Of a stretch of 64,000 bases of DNA, positions 24,717 to 32,536 are shown piece by piece. Made by a program: the position numbers and the translations under genes. The notes beneath the pieces are model-generated. The model searched no databases, had not been told where the DNA came from, and worked only from the letters and a program-made list of their open reading frames with translations. Positions within the stretch are counted from its first letter, which is position 1. Every line of letters begins with the position of its first letter. This stretch comes from Faecalibacterium prausnitzii. GTDB lineage: Bacteria; Bacillota; Clostridia; Oscillospirales; Ruminococcaceae. Location: positions 223,408-287,407 of the forward strand of contig NZ_PXUP01000001.1 in NCBI RefSeq assembly GCF_003324185.1, read 5' to 3'.

Positions 24717-25739
24717 ATGACGAACCCCCTCGTCAGCATCATTGTGCCCGTATACAACGCCCAGAAGGGGCTTTCCCGCTGTCTGGAAAGCATTTGCAGC
24801 CAGACCTATCAGGAGTTGGAGATCATCGTGCTGAATGATGGCTCTACGGATGACAGCCTTGCCATCTGTGAGCAGTTCCGGGCCAAGGACCCCCGCATCG
24901 TGGTGGTGGATAAGGAGAACGAGGGTGTTTCCCGCACGCGGAATGCCGGGCTTACCCTTGCGCAGGGCGACTATATCCAGTTTGCGGACAGTGATGACGC
25001 ACTGGACCCTGATTACACCCAGAACCTTGTGCAGGCTGCCTTGGAGCACAACGCCGACCTTGTGATCGCCCCGTACTGGATGGTGATCCCCTCCAACTCC
25101 AGCAAGACCGGGCACGCGCTGGAAACGCTGCAGACCTCCCTTGGCATCGAGCCGGAAGCCCCCAAGACCGAGGTGCATAAGTACGGCTTTCTGCCGCAGG
25201 GCGTTTACAGCCGGGAGGACTACGCCCGCCGCCTGATGCAGCAGCCCGCCTCCTTTTACTACGGCGTGCTGTGGAACAAACTCTACCGCCGGGAGATCAT
25301 TGCACAGAACCAGCTTGGCTTTGCGCCCGATGTGCACTGGGCGGAGGATCTGATCTTCAACATGGGGTATCTCGAGCACGCACAGGTGTTCGTTTCCATC
25401 CCCGAGGCCGGGTATCATTATATCCAGAACCCCAAAAGCCTCTGCCATACCCAGATCGACCTGCGCGGCATCGTAGAGAACAAGACACAGATTTTTCAGC
25501 TGTTCAAGGAGGTGTACACCCGCCTTGGGCTGTACGAGGAGCTGCAGCCCCAGATCTACAAATTCCTGTTCGCCTTTTCGGAGAGCGGGGTACCCTCGGA
25601 CAGCCTGCAGGGTGCTTTGCTGGATGCAATGTCCCGCCTGAACGATGCCTCTGTCCAGCCCGAGCCCTCCCGCAAAAAGCCCCGCCGCAAGCCCCAAAAG
25701 CACGCCCGCCGCAAAAAGCCCCGGCATAAGGAAGAATAA
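24717..25739 (+). CDS. Family 2 glycosyltransferase
   Basis: A 340-residue GT-A glycosyltransferase. It starts VSIIVPVYNAQKGLSRCLES, then IIVLNDGSTDDS and the metal/nucleotide site QFADSDDALDPDY near residue 95, all typical of GT2. YGVLWNKLYRREII and WAEDLIFN are the downstream features of polysaccharide or teichoic-type transferases. The last 30 residues are very Lys/Arg/Pro-rich, possibly contacting membrane lipids. No transmembrane segments are seen. AAGGAGG precedes ATG 24717. Confidence 0.9.
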   Translation: MTNPLVSIIVPVYNAQKGLSRCLESICSQTYQELEIIVLNDGSTDDSLAICEQFRAKDPRIVVVDKENEGVSRTRNAGLTLAQGDYIQFADSDDALDPDYTQNLVQAALEHNADLVIAPYWMVIPSNSSKTGHALETLQTSLGIEPEAPKTEVHKYGFLPQGVYSREDYARRLMQQPASFYYGVLWNKLYRREIIAQNQLGFAPDVHWAEDLIFNMGYLEHAQVFVSIPEAGYHYIQNPKSLCHTQIDLRGIVENKTQIFQLFKEVYTRLGLYEELQPQIYKFLFAFSESGVPSDSLQGALLDAMSRLNDASVQPEPSRKKPRRKPQKHARRKKPRHKEE

Positions 25740-25750
25740 ATCGTTAAACA

Positions 25751-25784
25751 AAAAAGTCGCTGCACGAATGTGCAGCGACTTTTT
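25751..25784. terminator. Bidirectional terminator, glycosyltransferase / LytTR gene
   Basis: AAAAAGTCGCTGCAC (25751-25765) and GTGCAGCGACTTTTT (25770-25784) form a perfect 15-bp stem with a GAAT loop, between two convergent genes. Confidence 0.9.
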
Positions 25785-25789
25785 GCTTT

Positions 25790-26509
25790 TTACCCTACCC
25801 GGGCGCAGAAAGCCTCCCGGACGGCGGCTTCCCGCCCGCGGGGGATGGGGATGCGTGCCCCGCTGCGCATCCGTACCTCGCCGGGGGACAGCAGCTGTAC
25901 TGCTTCCAGATTGACCACATAGGAGCGGTGCGGCTGCACAAAGCGGCCGTCCGCAAGCAGCGGCTGCGCCACCGCAGAAAAGGGCACCCGCAGCGAGAGG
26001 GAGGCCACATCCTCTCCGGTGGTCAGGTGGAAGTGCACGATGTGGTGGGTGCATTCCAGATATTCAATTTCGGCATAGGTCAGCGCCCGCACACCGTCGG
26101 CGGTGGTCACGGTAAGGGTTGGGCCGTATTCCGGCTCCACCGCCCGCTTGAGCAGGGCAGAAACTTCCGGCTGGTGCACCGGCTGCAGCAGATACTGCAT
26201 GGCGTCCACCCGGTAGGCGCTGTATGCGTGCGCCGGGGTGCGGGCCACAAAAGCCAGCGGCGCGCGGCGGCCCCGGCGGCGCAGCTCTGCCGCCGCCGTA
26301 AGCCCTTCGGGCCGGGCTACCGCCGCAAGCTCGATGAGGTACAGCTCGTACCGCAGCCCGGCGGCATCCTGCTGCAAAAGCGCTTCCGGGCTTTGCAGCT
26401 GCTCCACGATGCAGGCGTCCTCCCGTCGGGCAAAGAACTCCATGCACTGGTGCTCCAGCCTGCTGCGCAGCGCCCCGTCCGGACTGCATATCGCAATGTG
26501 AAAGATCAT
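25790..26509 (-). CDS. LytTR-domain regulator with degenerate receiver
   Basis: A 239-residue response-regulator-like protein. The first 120 residues fold like a receiver, but the acidic pair is replaced (AICSPDG) and the phospho-acceptor Asp position is Glu60 in LYLIELAAV. The C-terminal LytTR DNA-binding domain has EIEYLECTHHIVHFH and FVQPHRSYVVNLEAV. No histidine kinase is adjacent. It probably works without phosphorylation. ATG 26509 was chosen for AAAGGAAA upstream and the MIFHIAIC start; an upstream ATG at 26560 is not family-like. Confidence 0.82.
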   Translation of the reverse strand: MIFHIAICSPDGALRSRLEHQCMEFFARREDACIVEQLQSPEALLQQDAAGLRYELYLIELAAVARPEGLTAAAELRRRGRRAPLAFVARTPAHAYSAYRVDAMQYLLQPVHQPEVSALLKRAVEPEYGPTLTVTTADGVRALTYAEIEYLECTHHIVHFHLTTGEDVASLSLRVPFSAVAQPLLADGRFVQPHRSYVVNLEAVQLLSPGEVRMRSGARIPIPRGREAAVREAFCARVG

Positions 26510-26590
26510 GGTTCGGTTTCCTTTGCAGGGTAGACGATCTACCGCAATTTTCAAAAACAATGTCTGTCAAAACGGAAACGTGTCCGCAGC

Positions 26591-26881
26591 TCAGTGGGCG
26601 CTTGTGACAGGCTTGAACTCAACCTGAAGGATCATTCCCATGCCTGCCGCCAGACGCTGCAAGGTCTTGATGGAAGGGTTGCCGCCGCCTGTTTCGAATT
26701 TGCTGATGTCGGATTGAGAGATGCCGGTTTTTTCTGCCAGCTGCTGCTGCGTCATGCCGGTGCGTTTGCGTGCATCGATCATGGCCTGAACCAGTGCGCG
26801 TTCCGGCTGCAAAGCGTCCCATTCAGCCTTGAACTCCGGATCCTCAAGCTGTTCATCAAGGAATTTTCTAAAATCACTCAT
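26591..26881 (-). CDS. higA: HigA-like XRE antitoxin
   Basis: A 96-residue XRE protein with the HTH GMTQQQLAEKTGISQSDISK at about 42-61 and a C-terminal dimerisation segment. It overlaps the toxin stop by ATGA, so translation is coupled, with toxin first as in higBA loci. It should neutralise HigB and, with it, repress the promoter at 27271-27299, where a perfect palindrome sits between -35 and -10. Confidence 0.9.
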   Translation of the reverse strand: MSDFRKFLDEQLEDPEFKAEWDALQPERALVQAMIDARKRTGMTQQQLAEKTGISQSDISKFETGGGNPSIKTLQRLAAGMGMILQVEFKPVTSAH

Positions 26882-27237
26882 GAGAGACTCTCCTTTCGCT
26901 CTATGTATTCCGCACGGTATTTTTTCGCGGTCGCTATCTCAGCGCGGGGTGTTTTCTGGGTCTTCTTTGTGAATCCGTTTGTAAGGACGATTTTCTTTCC
27001 TACAAAAAAGAAGTACAGCACGCGCGTGATGTCCGACCCCTGCTTTGCCCGAAGCTCAAAGATCCCGTCCTCAAGATGCTTTGAATAGGGCTCTCTGAGC
27101 TGGGGACCGTTTTCTTCCAGCAGGTCGAGTTCCACCAAAAGCTTTGCCCGCATCTTTTTGTCAAGGGAGAGCAAAAACTCTTTTACCGGGCAATCGCCAT
27201 TCTCCCTTATGAAGAAGTCAACATCATATCCCCGCAT
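26878..27237 (-). CDS. higB: HigB/RelE-family toxin
   Basis: A 119-residue toxin of the RelE/ParE superfamily (phage-derived Gp49/HigB-like): CPVKEFLLSLDKKMRAKLL, then LREPYSKHLEDGIFELRAK and the core strand RVLYFFFVGKKIVLTNGFTK ending with KKTQKTP. Members cut mRNA on the ribosome. Arg and Lys residues in these segments are the usual RNA-contacting residues. GAGGATG precedes ATG 27237. It is the first gene of the toxin-antitoxin operon. Confidence 0.88.
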   Translation of the reverse strand: MRGYDVDFFIRENGDCPVKEFLLSLDKKMRAKLLVELDLLEENGPQLREPYSKHLEDGIFELRAKQGSDITRVLYFFFVGKKIVLTNGFTKKTQKTPRAEIATAKKYRAEYIERKESLS

Positions 27238-27270
27238 TTTTACATCCTCACACCGAATCTTTCTATCTAT

Positions 27271-27299
27271 ATTTTATCGGATAAAACCGATAATGTCAA
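27271..27299 (-). promoter_or_regulatory. higBA promoter with embedded operator
   Basis: On the minus strand TTGACA (27299-27294) and TAAAAT (27276-27271) are separated by exactly 17 bp. The palindrome TTATCGG-N6-CCGATAA (27274-27293) fills the spacer and touches the -10. This is the expected place for autorepression by the HigA or HigBA complex. Confidence 0.85.
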
Positions 27300-27334
27300 G
27301 GAACGTTTTGCCGTAAAGAGATATTTTACAAAAA

Positions 27335-27373
27335 AACGGTCTGAACCCTGTGCCATATAGGATTCAGACCGTT
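27335..27373 (-). terminator. Terminator of the M24 peptidase gene
   Basis: AACGGTCTGAA (27335-27345) pairs with TTCAGACCGTT (27363-27373); on the minus strand seven or more T follow. Confidence 0.85.
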
Positions 27374-27422
27374 CGGATTTTTTATAGCAGTTTACACTTC
27401 AACGCACAAGAGGCAGCTGCTT

Positions 27423-29222
27423 TCAGCAGCCGATGGCGGCGCACTTCTCAGCCAGCCATGCGCGCTCGTCCTCGGTCAGGCGGGGTGCCAGCTGCTCGAA
27501 CACCTTGCGGTGATAGTCGTTCAGCCAAGCGATCTGCTCCTTGTCCAGCACGCCGGGCACGATGGGAGAGGTGGCAATGGGCACAAAGGTGAGGGGACGG
27601 AAGGCAAGGAAGGTGCCGTACTGGTTGTCGGCCTTGTGGTAGCACTCGATCTCGTTTTCAATGCGGATGCCCACCTCTCCGGCCTCGTACACGCCGGGCT
27701 CGTCGGTGACGATCATGCCCGGGCGCATCAGGGTGGTGTTGCGGCCGTTCAAAGCGTGGGGGCCCTCATGGACGTTGCCCACAAAGCTGACGCTGTGGCC
27801 GGTGCCGCAGCGGTAGTTGATGAGGTGACGCCATAGCGGCTCGCGGGCGATGGTGTCCAGCATATGGCAGTCGCAGTAATCCAGCCAGACGGCCTTGGCG
27901 ATGTCGATGTGGCACTGCAGCGTCCAAGTATAGAACAGCCGCTCGTCCTCGGTCAGCTCGCCCAGCGGGTAGGTACGGGTGATGTCGGTGGTGCCGTCCA
28001 TGTAGGTTGCGCCGCTGTCCACCAGCAAAAAGCCCTTGCGCTGCAAGACGGCGTGATCCTCCGGGGTGGCGTGGTAGTGCATCATGGCTGCGTTGCCGCC
28101 GTAGGCTGCAATGGTACCAAAGCTTTCCACAAGGAACTTGTCGTCCGCGCTGCGGTACTTGTGCAAGATCTCGTCCACGGTCAGCTCGGTCAGCTGTTCG
28201 CCGGAAGCCAGACGGTTCTCCAGCTCGATCTGGAACCGCACCATGGCAACGGCGTCCCGCAGATGGGACTCGCGCAGGTGTGCCAGCTCTACCTCGTTCT
28301 TCACGCCCTTCATGGCCAGCAGGGGGTCGGCAGCGTCCTTCACGGTCAGGGCGGGGTTGTTTTCCAACACCTGATACACGGCGTAGTTCACGGTAGCGCT
28401 TTCTGCCAGCACGGTCTGCGGCTCGGTCTCGGCGGCCATCACGTCCAGAATGCTGTCGTAGTCGGCCAGCGTCACGCCGTTGGCTTCCAGCTCTGCCTTT
28501 GCCTCCGGGGTGACCCGCGCCTGATTGATGAACAGCACGGCGCGGCTGGGGGTAACATAGCAGTAGGCCATGGCGTAGGGGGTGCACTCGATATCCATGG
28601 CGCGCAGGTTCAGAAGCCAAGCCAGATTATCCAGCTTGCCAACCAGCTGGGCGGTGCAGCCCTGCTCCTTCAGCTTTGCGCGCAGCTGCTCCAGCTTTTC
28701 TGCCGGGGAGAAGCCTGCGTACTCCTTGGGTAAGATCCATGCCGGGGTAGCCGGGCGGGCAGGACGTCCCTCCACCCACAGCTCGTCCTCCAGGAACAGG
28801 GTCTTGATGCTGCCGTGCTTGGACTCCAGCTCCTTTTTCAGGTTGTTGACCAGTGCACAGTTGGCGGTCAGGCCGCACAGACCCAGCGTGCCGCCCTCGG
28901 GCAGTACCTTGCCGCAGTATTCCTCGGCGGTGGGCACGCCCGGCTCGCCCATGCGCATCAGCTGGATCTCGGTGCCGGCGATCTCTTTCTCTGCCTGCAC
29001 AAAGTACCGGCCGTCTGCCCAGACGGCGCTCTCGGTCATGGTGACCACAAAGTTGGAGTTCTCACCGTGGAAGCCGGAGAAGTAGGTCAGGGAGGTGTAG
29101 TGGTCGGGCAGATACTCGCTGGAATGCGGGTCGCCCACCGGGATCAGATAAACGTCCACGCCGTTTGCCTTCATAGCGGCACGCAGCGCGGCCAGACGCT
29201 CGGGAACTGTGTTCATACTCAT
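27423..29222 (-). CDS. pepP: M24B aminopeptidase P (Xaa-Pro aminopeptidase)
   Basis: A 599-residue, three-domain aminopeptidase P like the eukaryotic/long bacterial form: two creatinase-like N-terminal domains (VDVYLIPVGDPHSSEYLPD; EQLRAKLKEQGCTAQLVGK) and a C-terminal pita-bread domain. The metal ligands appear in order: Asp in LVDSGATYMDGTTDITRTYP, His in GTGHSVSF, Glu in DEPGVYEAGEVGIRIENE and the following Glu. It removes N-terminal residues before proline, in the cytoplasm. GAGGG precedes ATG 29222; ATG 29216 is also possible. Confidence 0.93.
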   Translation of the reverse strand: MSMNTVPERLAALRAAMKANGVDVYLIPVGDPHSSEYLPDHYTSLTYFSGFHGENSNFVVTMTESAVWADGRYFVQAEKEIAGTEIQLMRMGEPGVPTAEEYCGKVLPEGGTLGLCGLTANCALVNNLKKELESKHGSIKTLFLEDELWVEGRPARPATPAWILPKEYAGFSPAEKLEQLRAKLKEQGCTAQLVGKLDNLAWLLNLRAMDIECTPYAMAYCYVTPSRAVLFINQARVTPEAKAELEANGVTLADYDSILDVMAAETEPQTVLAESATVNYAVYQVLENNPALTVKDAADPLLAMKGVKNEVELAHLRESHLRDAVAMVRFQIELENRLASGEQLTELTVDEILHKYRSADDKFLVESFGTIAAYGGNAAMMHYHATPEDHAVLQRKGFLLVDSGATYMDGTTDITRTYPLGELTEDERLFYTWTLQCHIDIAKAVWLDYCDCHMLDTIAREPLWRHLINYRCGTGHSVSFVGNVHEGPHALNGRNTTLMRPGMIVTDEPGVYEAGEVGIRIENEIECYHKADNQYGTFLAFRPLTFVPIATSPIVPGVLDKEQIAWLNDYHRKVFEQLAPRLTEDERAWLAEKCAAIGC

Positions 29223-29335
29223 AACAAAAGCCCTCTTTCTGTCATTTGCCGGAAAAACGTCCGGCGGCGATGGTTTGCTGCTGCTATTGTATCATTCTGC
29301 GGGGAAGAATGCAATGCGGGGGAGGGTTTAGGAGC

Positions 29336-29491
29336 GAACTCCCCCAGTCGCCTACGGCGACAGCCCCCTCTGAGATGGGGCCTTTGGCATAGCGGTACAG
29401 TTTCCGGCTAAAGCGCAAAGTTTGCGGGTGCGCCAGAGGCTCTCTCCCAGAGGGAGCTGGCAAAACCGTCAGGTTTTGACTGAGGGAGTTC
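29336..29491. mobile_element. MITE-like inverted-repeat unit, 156 bp
   Basis: Terminal inverted repeats GAACTCCCCCAGTC (29336-29349) and GACTGAGGGAGTTC (29478-29491) match at 13 of 14 positions. The inside is non-coding, with hairpins such as TCGCCTACGGCGA and CAAAACCGTCAGGTTTTG. Same size and related ends as the unit at 56326-56488. It makes up much of the 448-bp gap before the CobW gene. Confidence 0.7.
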
Positions 29492-29572
29492 GTCCACGCC
29501 CCAAAACGCCGTCAATTTGCAAAAAAAGTTACAATTTTTTCTTGAAAAAGGCCGGTTTTCCATTGACAGCCT

Positions 29573-29581
29573 TGTTATAAT
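29573..29581 (+). promoter_or_regulatory. Extended -10 promoter of the CobW operon
   Basis: TGTTATAAT is a perfect extended -10 box; TTGACA at 29563-29568 is too close to be its -35. The leader to ATG 29671 is about 83 nt. No zinc-regulator box was recognised. Confidence 0.5.
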
Positions 29582-29670
29582 AGAGGTGTAGTATTTTTGG
29601 GTCAGCACTCTGCGGCCCTTTGCGCTAACAATTGCGAATATTGCGATAAAAAGAAAGAGGCATTTGGAAC

Positions 29671-30924
29671 ATGACTAAAATCGATATCTTCTCCGGCTTC
29701 CTTGGCGCCGGCAAAACTACTTTGATCAAAAAGCTGATCACCGAGGCCTTTGCAGGCCAGCAGGTGGTGCTGATCGAGAACGAGTTCGGCGAGATCGGCA
29801 TTGACGGCGGTTTCCTGAAGGAAAGCGGCATCCAGATCAACGAGCTGAACGCCGGCTGCATCTGCTGCTCTCTGGTGGGCGATTTCCGCACCGCGCTGCA
29901 GCAGGTGGTGGAGCAGTACCACCCCGACCGCATCGTCATCGAGCCGTCCGGCGTGGGCAAGCTGAGCGATGTGACCCGCGCCGTGGAGGGCGTGGCGGAG
30001 CATCTGGACGTGCAGCTGAACAGCTTTGTCACCGTGGCCGATGTGAACAAGGTCAAGATGTATATGAAGAACTTTGGCGAGTTCTACGATGACCAGATCA
30101 GCCACGCAAGCTGCATCCTGCTCAGCCGCACCCAGACCGCCAGCGAGGAAAAGATCGCCGCCGCCGTGGCAATGCTGCGGGAAAAGAACCCCACCGCCAC
30201 CATCGTGACCACCGCATGGGATCACCTGACCGGTGAGCAGATCCTGAAGGCCATGTCCACCAAGGACGACTTCAAGGCCGAGCTGATCGCCATGGCTGCC
30301 AAGGCCAACGAGGAGCACGCCCACGAGGACGAGGAAGAGGAGCACGAGCATCACCATCATCACGACCATGAGAACGGTGTGTGCAGCTGCGGCCATCATC
30401 ATGACCATGATGACGATGATGACGACGAGGATGAGCACGAGCATCATCACCACGACCACGACGAGCACGATCATGATGACCATTGCTGCTGCGGTCACCA
30501 CCACGATCATGACGATGATGACGACGAGCACGAGCATGAGCATCATCACCATGACCATGACGAGCATGACCACGACCACGAGGAGCACGAGCATCACCAC
30601 GACCATGACGGTCATTGCTGCTGCGGTCATCATCATCACGACCACCACGCCGATGAAGTGTTCACCAGCTGGGGCGTGGAGACGGCCCGCAAGTTCACCA
30701 AGGCTGAGGTGGAGCACGCCCTCACCGAGCTGGATACCGGCAATTACGGCATGATCCTGCGCAGCAAGGGCATCGTGGACGGCGGCGCAGACGGCTGGCT
30801 GGAGTTCGACTATGTGCCCGGCGAGTGGGAAGTGCGCAGCCGCAGCGCAGACGTGGGCGGCAAGCTGGTGGTCATCGGCTCCAAGCTGAACGAGACCGCT
30901 ATCGCCCAGCTGTTCGGCTGCTGA
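29671..30924 (+). CDS. CobW/ZNG-type metallochaperone GTPase, His-rich
   Basis: A 417-residue G3E GTPase of the CobW group. P-loop GFLGAGKTT lies at about residues 10-18 and the metal motif CICC in NAGCICCSLVGDF near 70. Residues 215-328 are a long His/Asp/Glu-rich stretch broken by CSCGHH and CCCGHHH clusters, well suited to zinc binding. The CobW_C domain (WGVETARKFTKAEVEHAL) closes the protein. The family delivers zinc (or cobalt) to target enzymes. AGAGG precedes ATG 29671. It is followed 36 bp later by a second GTPase. Confidence 0.9.
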   Translation: MTKIDIFSGFLGAGKTTLIKKLITEAFAGQQVVLIENEFGEIGIDGGFLKESGIQINELNAGCICCSLVGDFRTALQQVVEQYHPDRIVIEPSGVGKLSDVTRAVEGVAEHLDVQLNSFVTVADVNKVKMYMKNFGEFYDDQISHASCILLSRTQTASEEKIAAAVAMLREKNPTATIVTTAWDHLTGEQILKAMSTKDDFKAELIAMAAKANEEHAHEDEEEEHEHHHHHDHENGVCSCGHHHDHDDDDDDEDEHEHHHHDHDEHDHDDHCCCGHHHDHDDDDDEHEHEHHHHDHDEHDHDHEEHEHHHDHDGHCCCGHHHHDHHADEVFTSWGVETARKFTKAEVEHALTELDTGNYGMILRSKGIVDGGADGWLEFDYVPGEWEVRSRSADVGGKLVVIGSKLNETAIAQLFGC

Positions 30925-30960
30925 GAACCCCATTATTGAGAGAAGGAGCAACCATTTATT

Positions 30961-31923
30961 ATGGCAAAAGAGATCCCGGTCTACCTGTTTGTGGGCTTTC
31001 TGGAAAGCGGCAAGACCAAGTTTATTCAGGAGACCTTTGAAGACCCCAATTTCGACTCCGGCGACAAGACCCTGCTGCTGATCTGCGAGGAGGGCGAAGA
31101 GGAGTACAACGAGAAGAAGTTCGCCTTCCCCGGCGTGACCGTGAAGGTGCTGGAGGACAAGTCCGAGCTGAACCCCCAGAACCTTGCAAAGCTGGGCAAG
31201 GAAGCAGACGCAGGCCGCGTGGTCATCGAGTACAACGGCATGTGGCTGCTGCAGGATCTAGCGGATGCCCTGCCCGAGAACTGGCTGGTGTACCAGTGCA
31301 TCGCCACCGCCGACGGCACCACCGCTCTGACCTACGCCCGCGACAACTCCATGCGCAGTCTGATGCTGGACAAGATCGCCCGCAGCGAGCTGATCGTGTT
31401 CAACCGCGCCGAAGCCGTGAACAACGATGACGCCCGGCAGGAGCTGCACAAGTTGGTGCGGCAGGCCTCCCGCAAGTGCGATATCGCCTACGAGTTCAAG
31501 GACGGCAGCGTAGCCTACGATGATATTCCCGACCCGCTGCCCTTTGATATCAACGCTGACCCCATCGACATCCCGGATGACGATTTTGGCATCTGGTACA
31601 TGGACTGTCAGGACGAGCCCCAGAAGTACACCGGCAAGACGGTGCGCTTTCTGGCACAGGTCTGCCAGACCAACCGTGCTGGCAAAAACAGCTTTGTGCC
31701 CGGCCGCTTTGCCATGACCTGCTGCGTGCAGGATATCCAGTTCGTGGGCTTCCCCTGCAGCTACGATGGCTACAAGGCGCTGGAACAGCGCGCTTGGGTG
31801 CGGGTGACTGCCAAGGTGGGCTACAAGTTCCACAACATCTACCGGGGCAAGGGCCCGGTGCTGACCGCCGTGTCGGTAGAGCCCGCTGAAAAGCCCCTGG
31901 AAGAGGTCGTAACGTTCTCTTAA
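30961..31923 (+). CDS. CobW-like GTPase fused to a TIGR03943/DUF1980-like domain
   Basis: A 320-residue protein. Residues 1-190 are a CobW-like G domain with P-loop GFLESGKTK, but the CxCC metal motif is missing. Residues 205-310 resemble the C-terminal domain of YcgQ/TIGR03943 proteins (FVPGRFAMTCCVQDIQFVGF and WVRVTAKVGY), which usually sits next to a YcgR-type permease; no permease is present here. It may be a partner of the first GTPase in metal handling. AGAAGGAG precedes ATG 30961. Confidence 0.72.
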   Translation: MAKEIPVYLFVGFLESGKTKFIQETFEDPNFDSGDKTLLLICEEGEEEYNEKKFAFPGVTVKVLEDKSELNPQNLAKLGKEADAGRVVIEYNGMWLLQDLADALPENWLVYQCIATADGTTALTYARDNSMRSLMLDKIARSELIVFNRAEAVNNDDARQELHKLVRQASRKCDIAYEFKDGSVAYDDIPDPLPFDINADPIDIPDDDFGIWYMDCQDEPQKYTGKTVRFLAQVCQTNRAGKNSFVPGRFAMTCCVQDIQFVGFPCSYDGYKALEQRAWVRVTAKVGYKFHNIYRGKGPVLTAVSVEPAEKPLEEVVTFS

Positions 31924-31951
31924 CGTTTCTTGATAACAAGGAGGTTCTGGT

Positions 31952-32410
31952 ATGAAAACTCTGTTCCGTATTCTTGGCACGGCTGCTGCCGTGGCCGTCA
32001 CCGGCGCTGCCATCGTGGTGCTGGACAAGATCCTGAACCAGAAAGACCCGCTCCATGTGGAGGAGGTCGAGTTCCCGGAGGAAGCCGAAAAGGACGCCGA
32101 GGAGGCCGAAAAGACCGCCGAGGCCTACGAAGAGGCCGAGGCCAAGGAAGAGGCAAAGGCTGCCGATGCCGCCGCAGAAGCTGCCGAGGAAGCCGCACCG
32201 GAAGCACCCGCCCCTGCTGAGAACGCACCCCAGACCCAGCCGGAGACCGCCGAAGAGCGCCCTGTGTACGACCCCGAAGCTCCGAACGCCAACCCCGTGG
32301 AGGCCGGCCCCGCTGTTGCCCCCAAGGACGAGAACGGCAAGATCGACGTCACCAAGATCGCCGATGCCAACGATTTCGGCGACTGGGAAGAGCAGGGCTG
32401 CAAGGGCTGA
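31952..32410 (+). CDS. Small membrane-anchored Glu/Ala-rich protein
   Basis: A 152-residue protein of unknown function. One N-terminal hydrophobic helix (about residues 5-25, RILGTAAAVAVTGAAIVVL) is followed by a low-complexity Glu/Ala/Lys stretch (about 35-80, probably helical) and a Pro/Ala-rich disordered region. The end reads DVTKIADANDFGDWEEQGC. The signal is probably not cleaved. AAGGAGG supports ATG 31952. It lies 28 bp after the second CobW gene and ends the operon at a GAAA-loop terminator. Confidence 0.75.
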   Translation: MKTLFRILGTAAAVAVTGAAIVVLDKILNQKDPLHVEEVEFPEEAEKDAEEAEKTAEAYEEAEAKEEAKAADAAAEAAEEAAPEAPAPAENAPQTQPETAEERPVYDPEAPNANPVEAGPAVAPKDENGKIDVTKIADANDFGDWEEQGCKG

Positions 32411-32445
32411 GAAAACAGCATGATCCCCGCATAGACGCGGATATC

Positions 32446-32472
32446 AGCTCCCCCGAAAGGGGGAGCTTTTTT
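32446..32472 (+). terminator. Terminator of the CobW operon
   Basis: AGCTCCCCC and GGGGGAGCT form a 9-bp stem with a GAAA tetraloop and six T. The stem sequence is also common in the MITE-like units. Confidence 0.85.
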
Positions 32473-32536
32473 GTGCTTGCAAAATGCCGCGCAGTTCACT
32501 ATACTGGAAGAAAAAACACCGATGGAGGGCAGCACC

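Noticed and set aside
30300..30660. CAT/GAC-rich repeats that could be taken for a tandem repeat or CRISPR-like array
   Set aside because: They encode the His/Asp-rich segment of the CobW protein in frame; no regular repeat-spacer spacing exists. No CRISPR array was found anywhere in the window.
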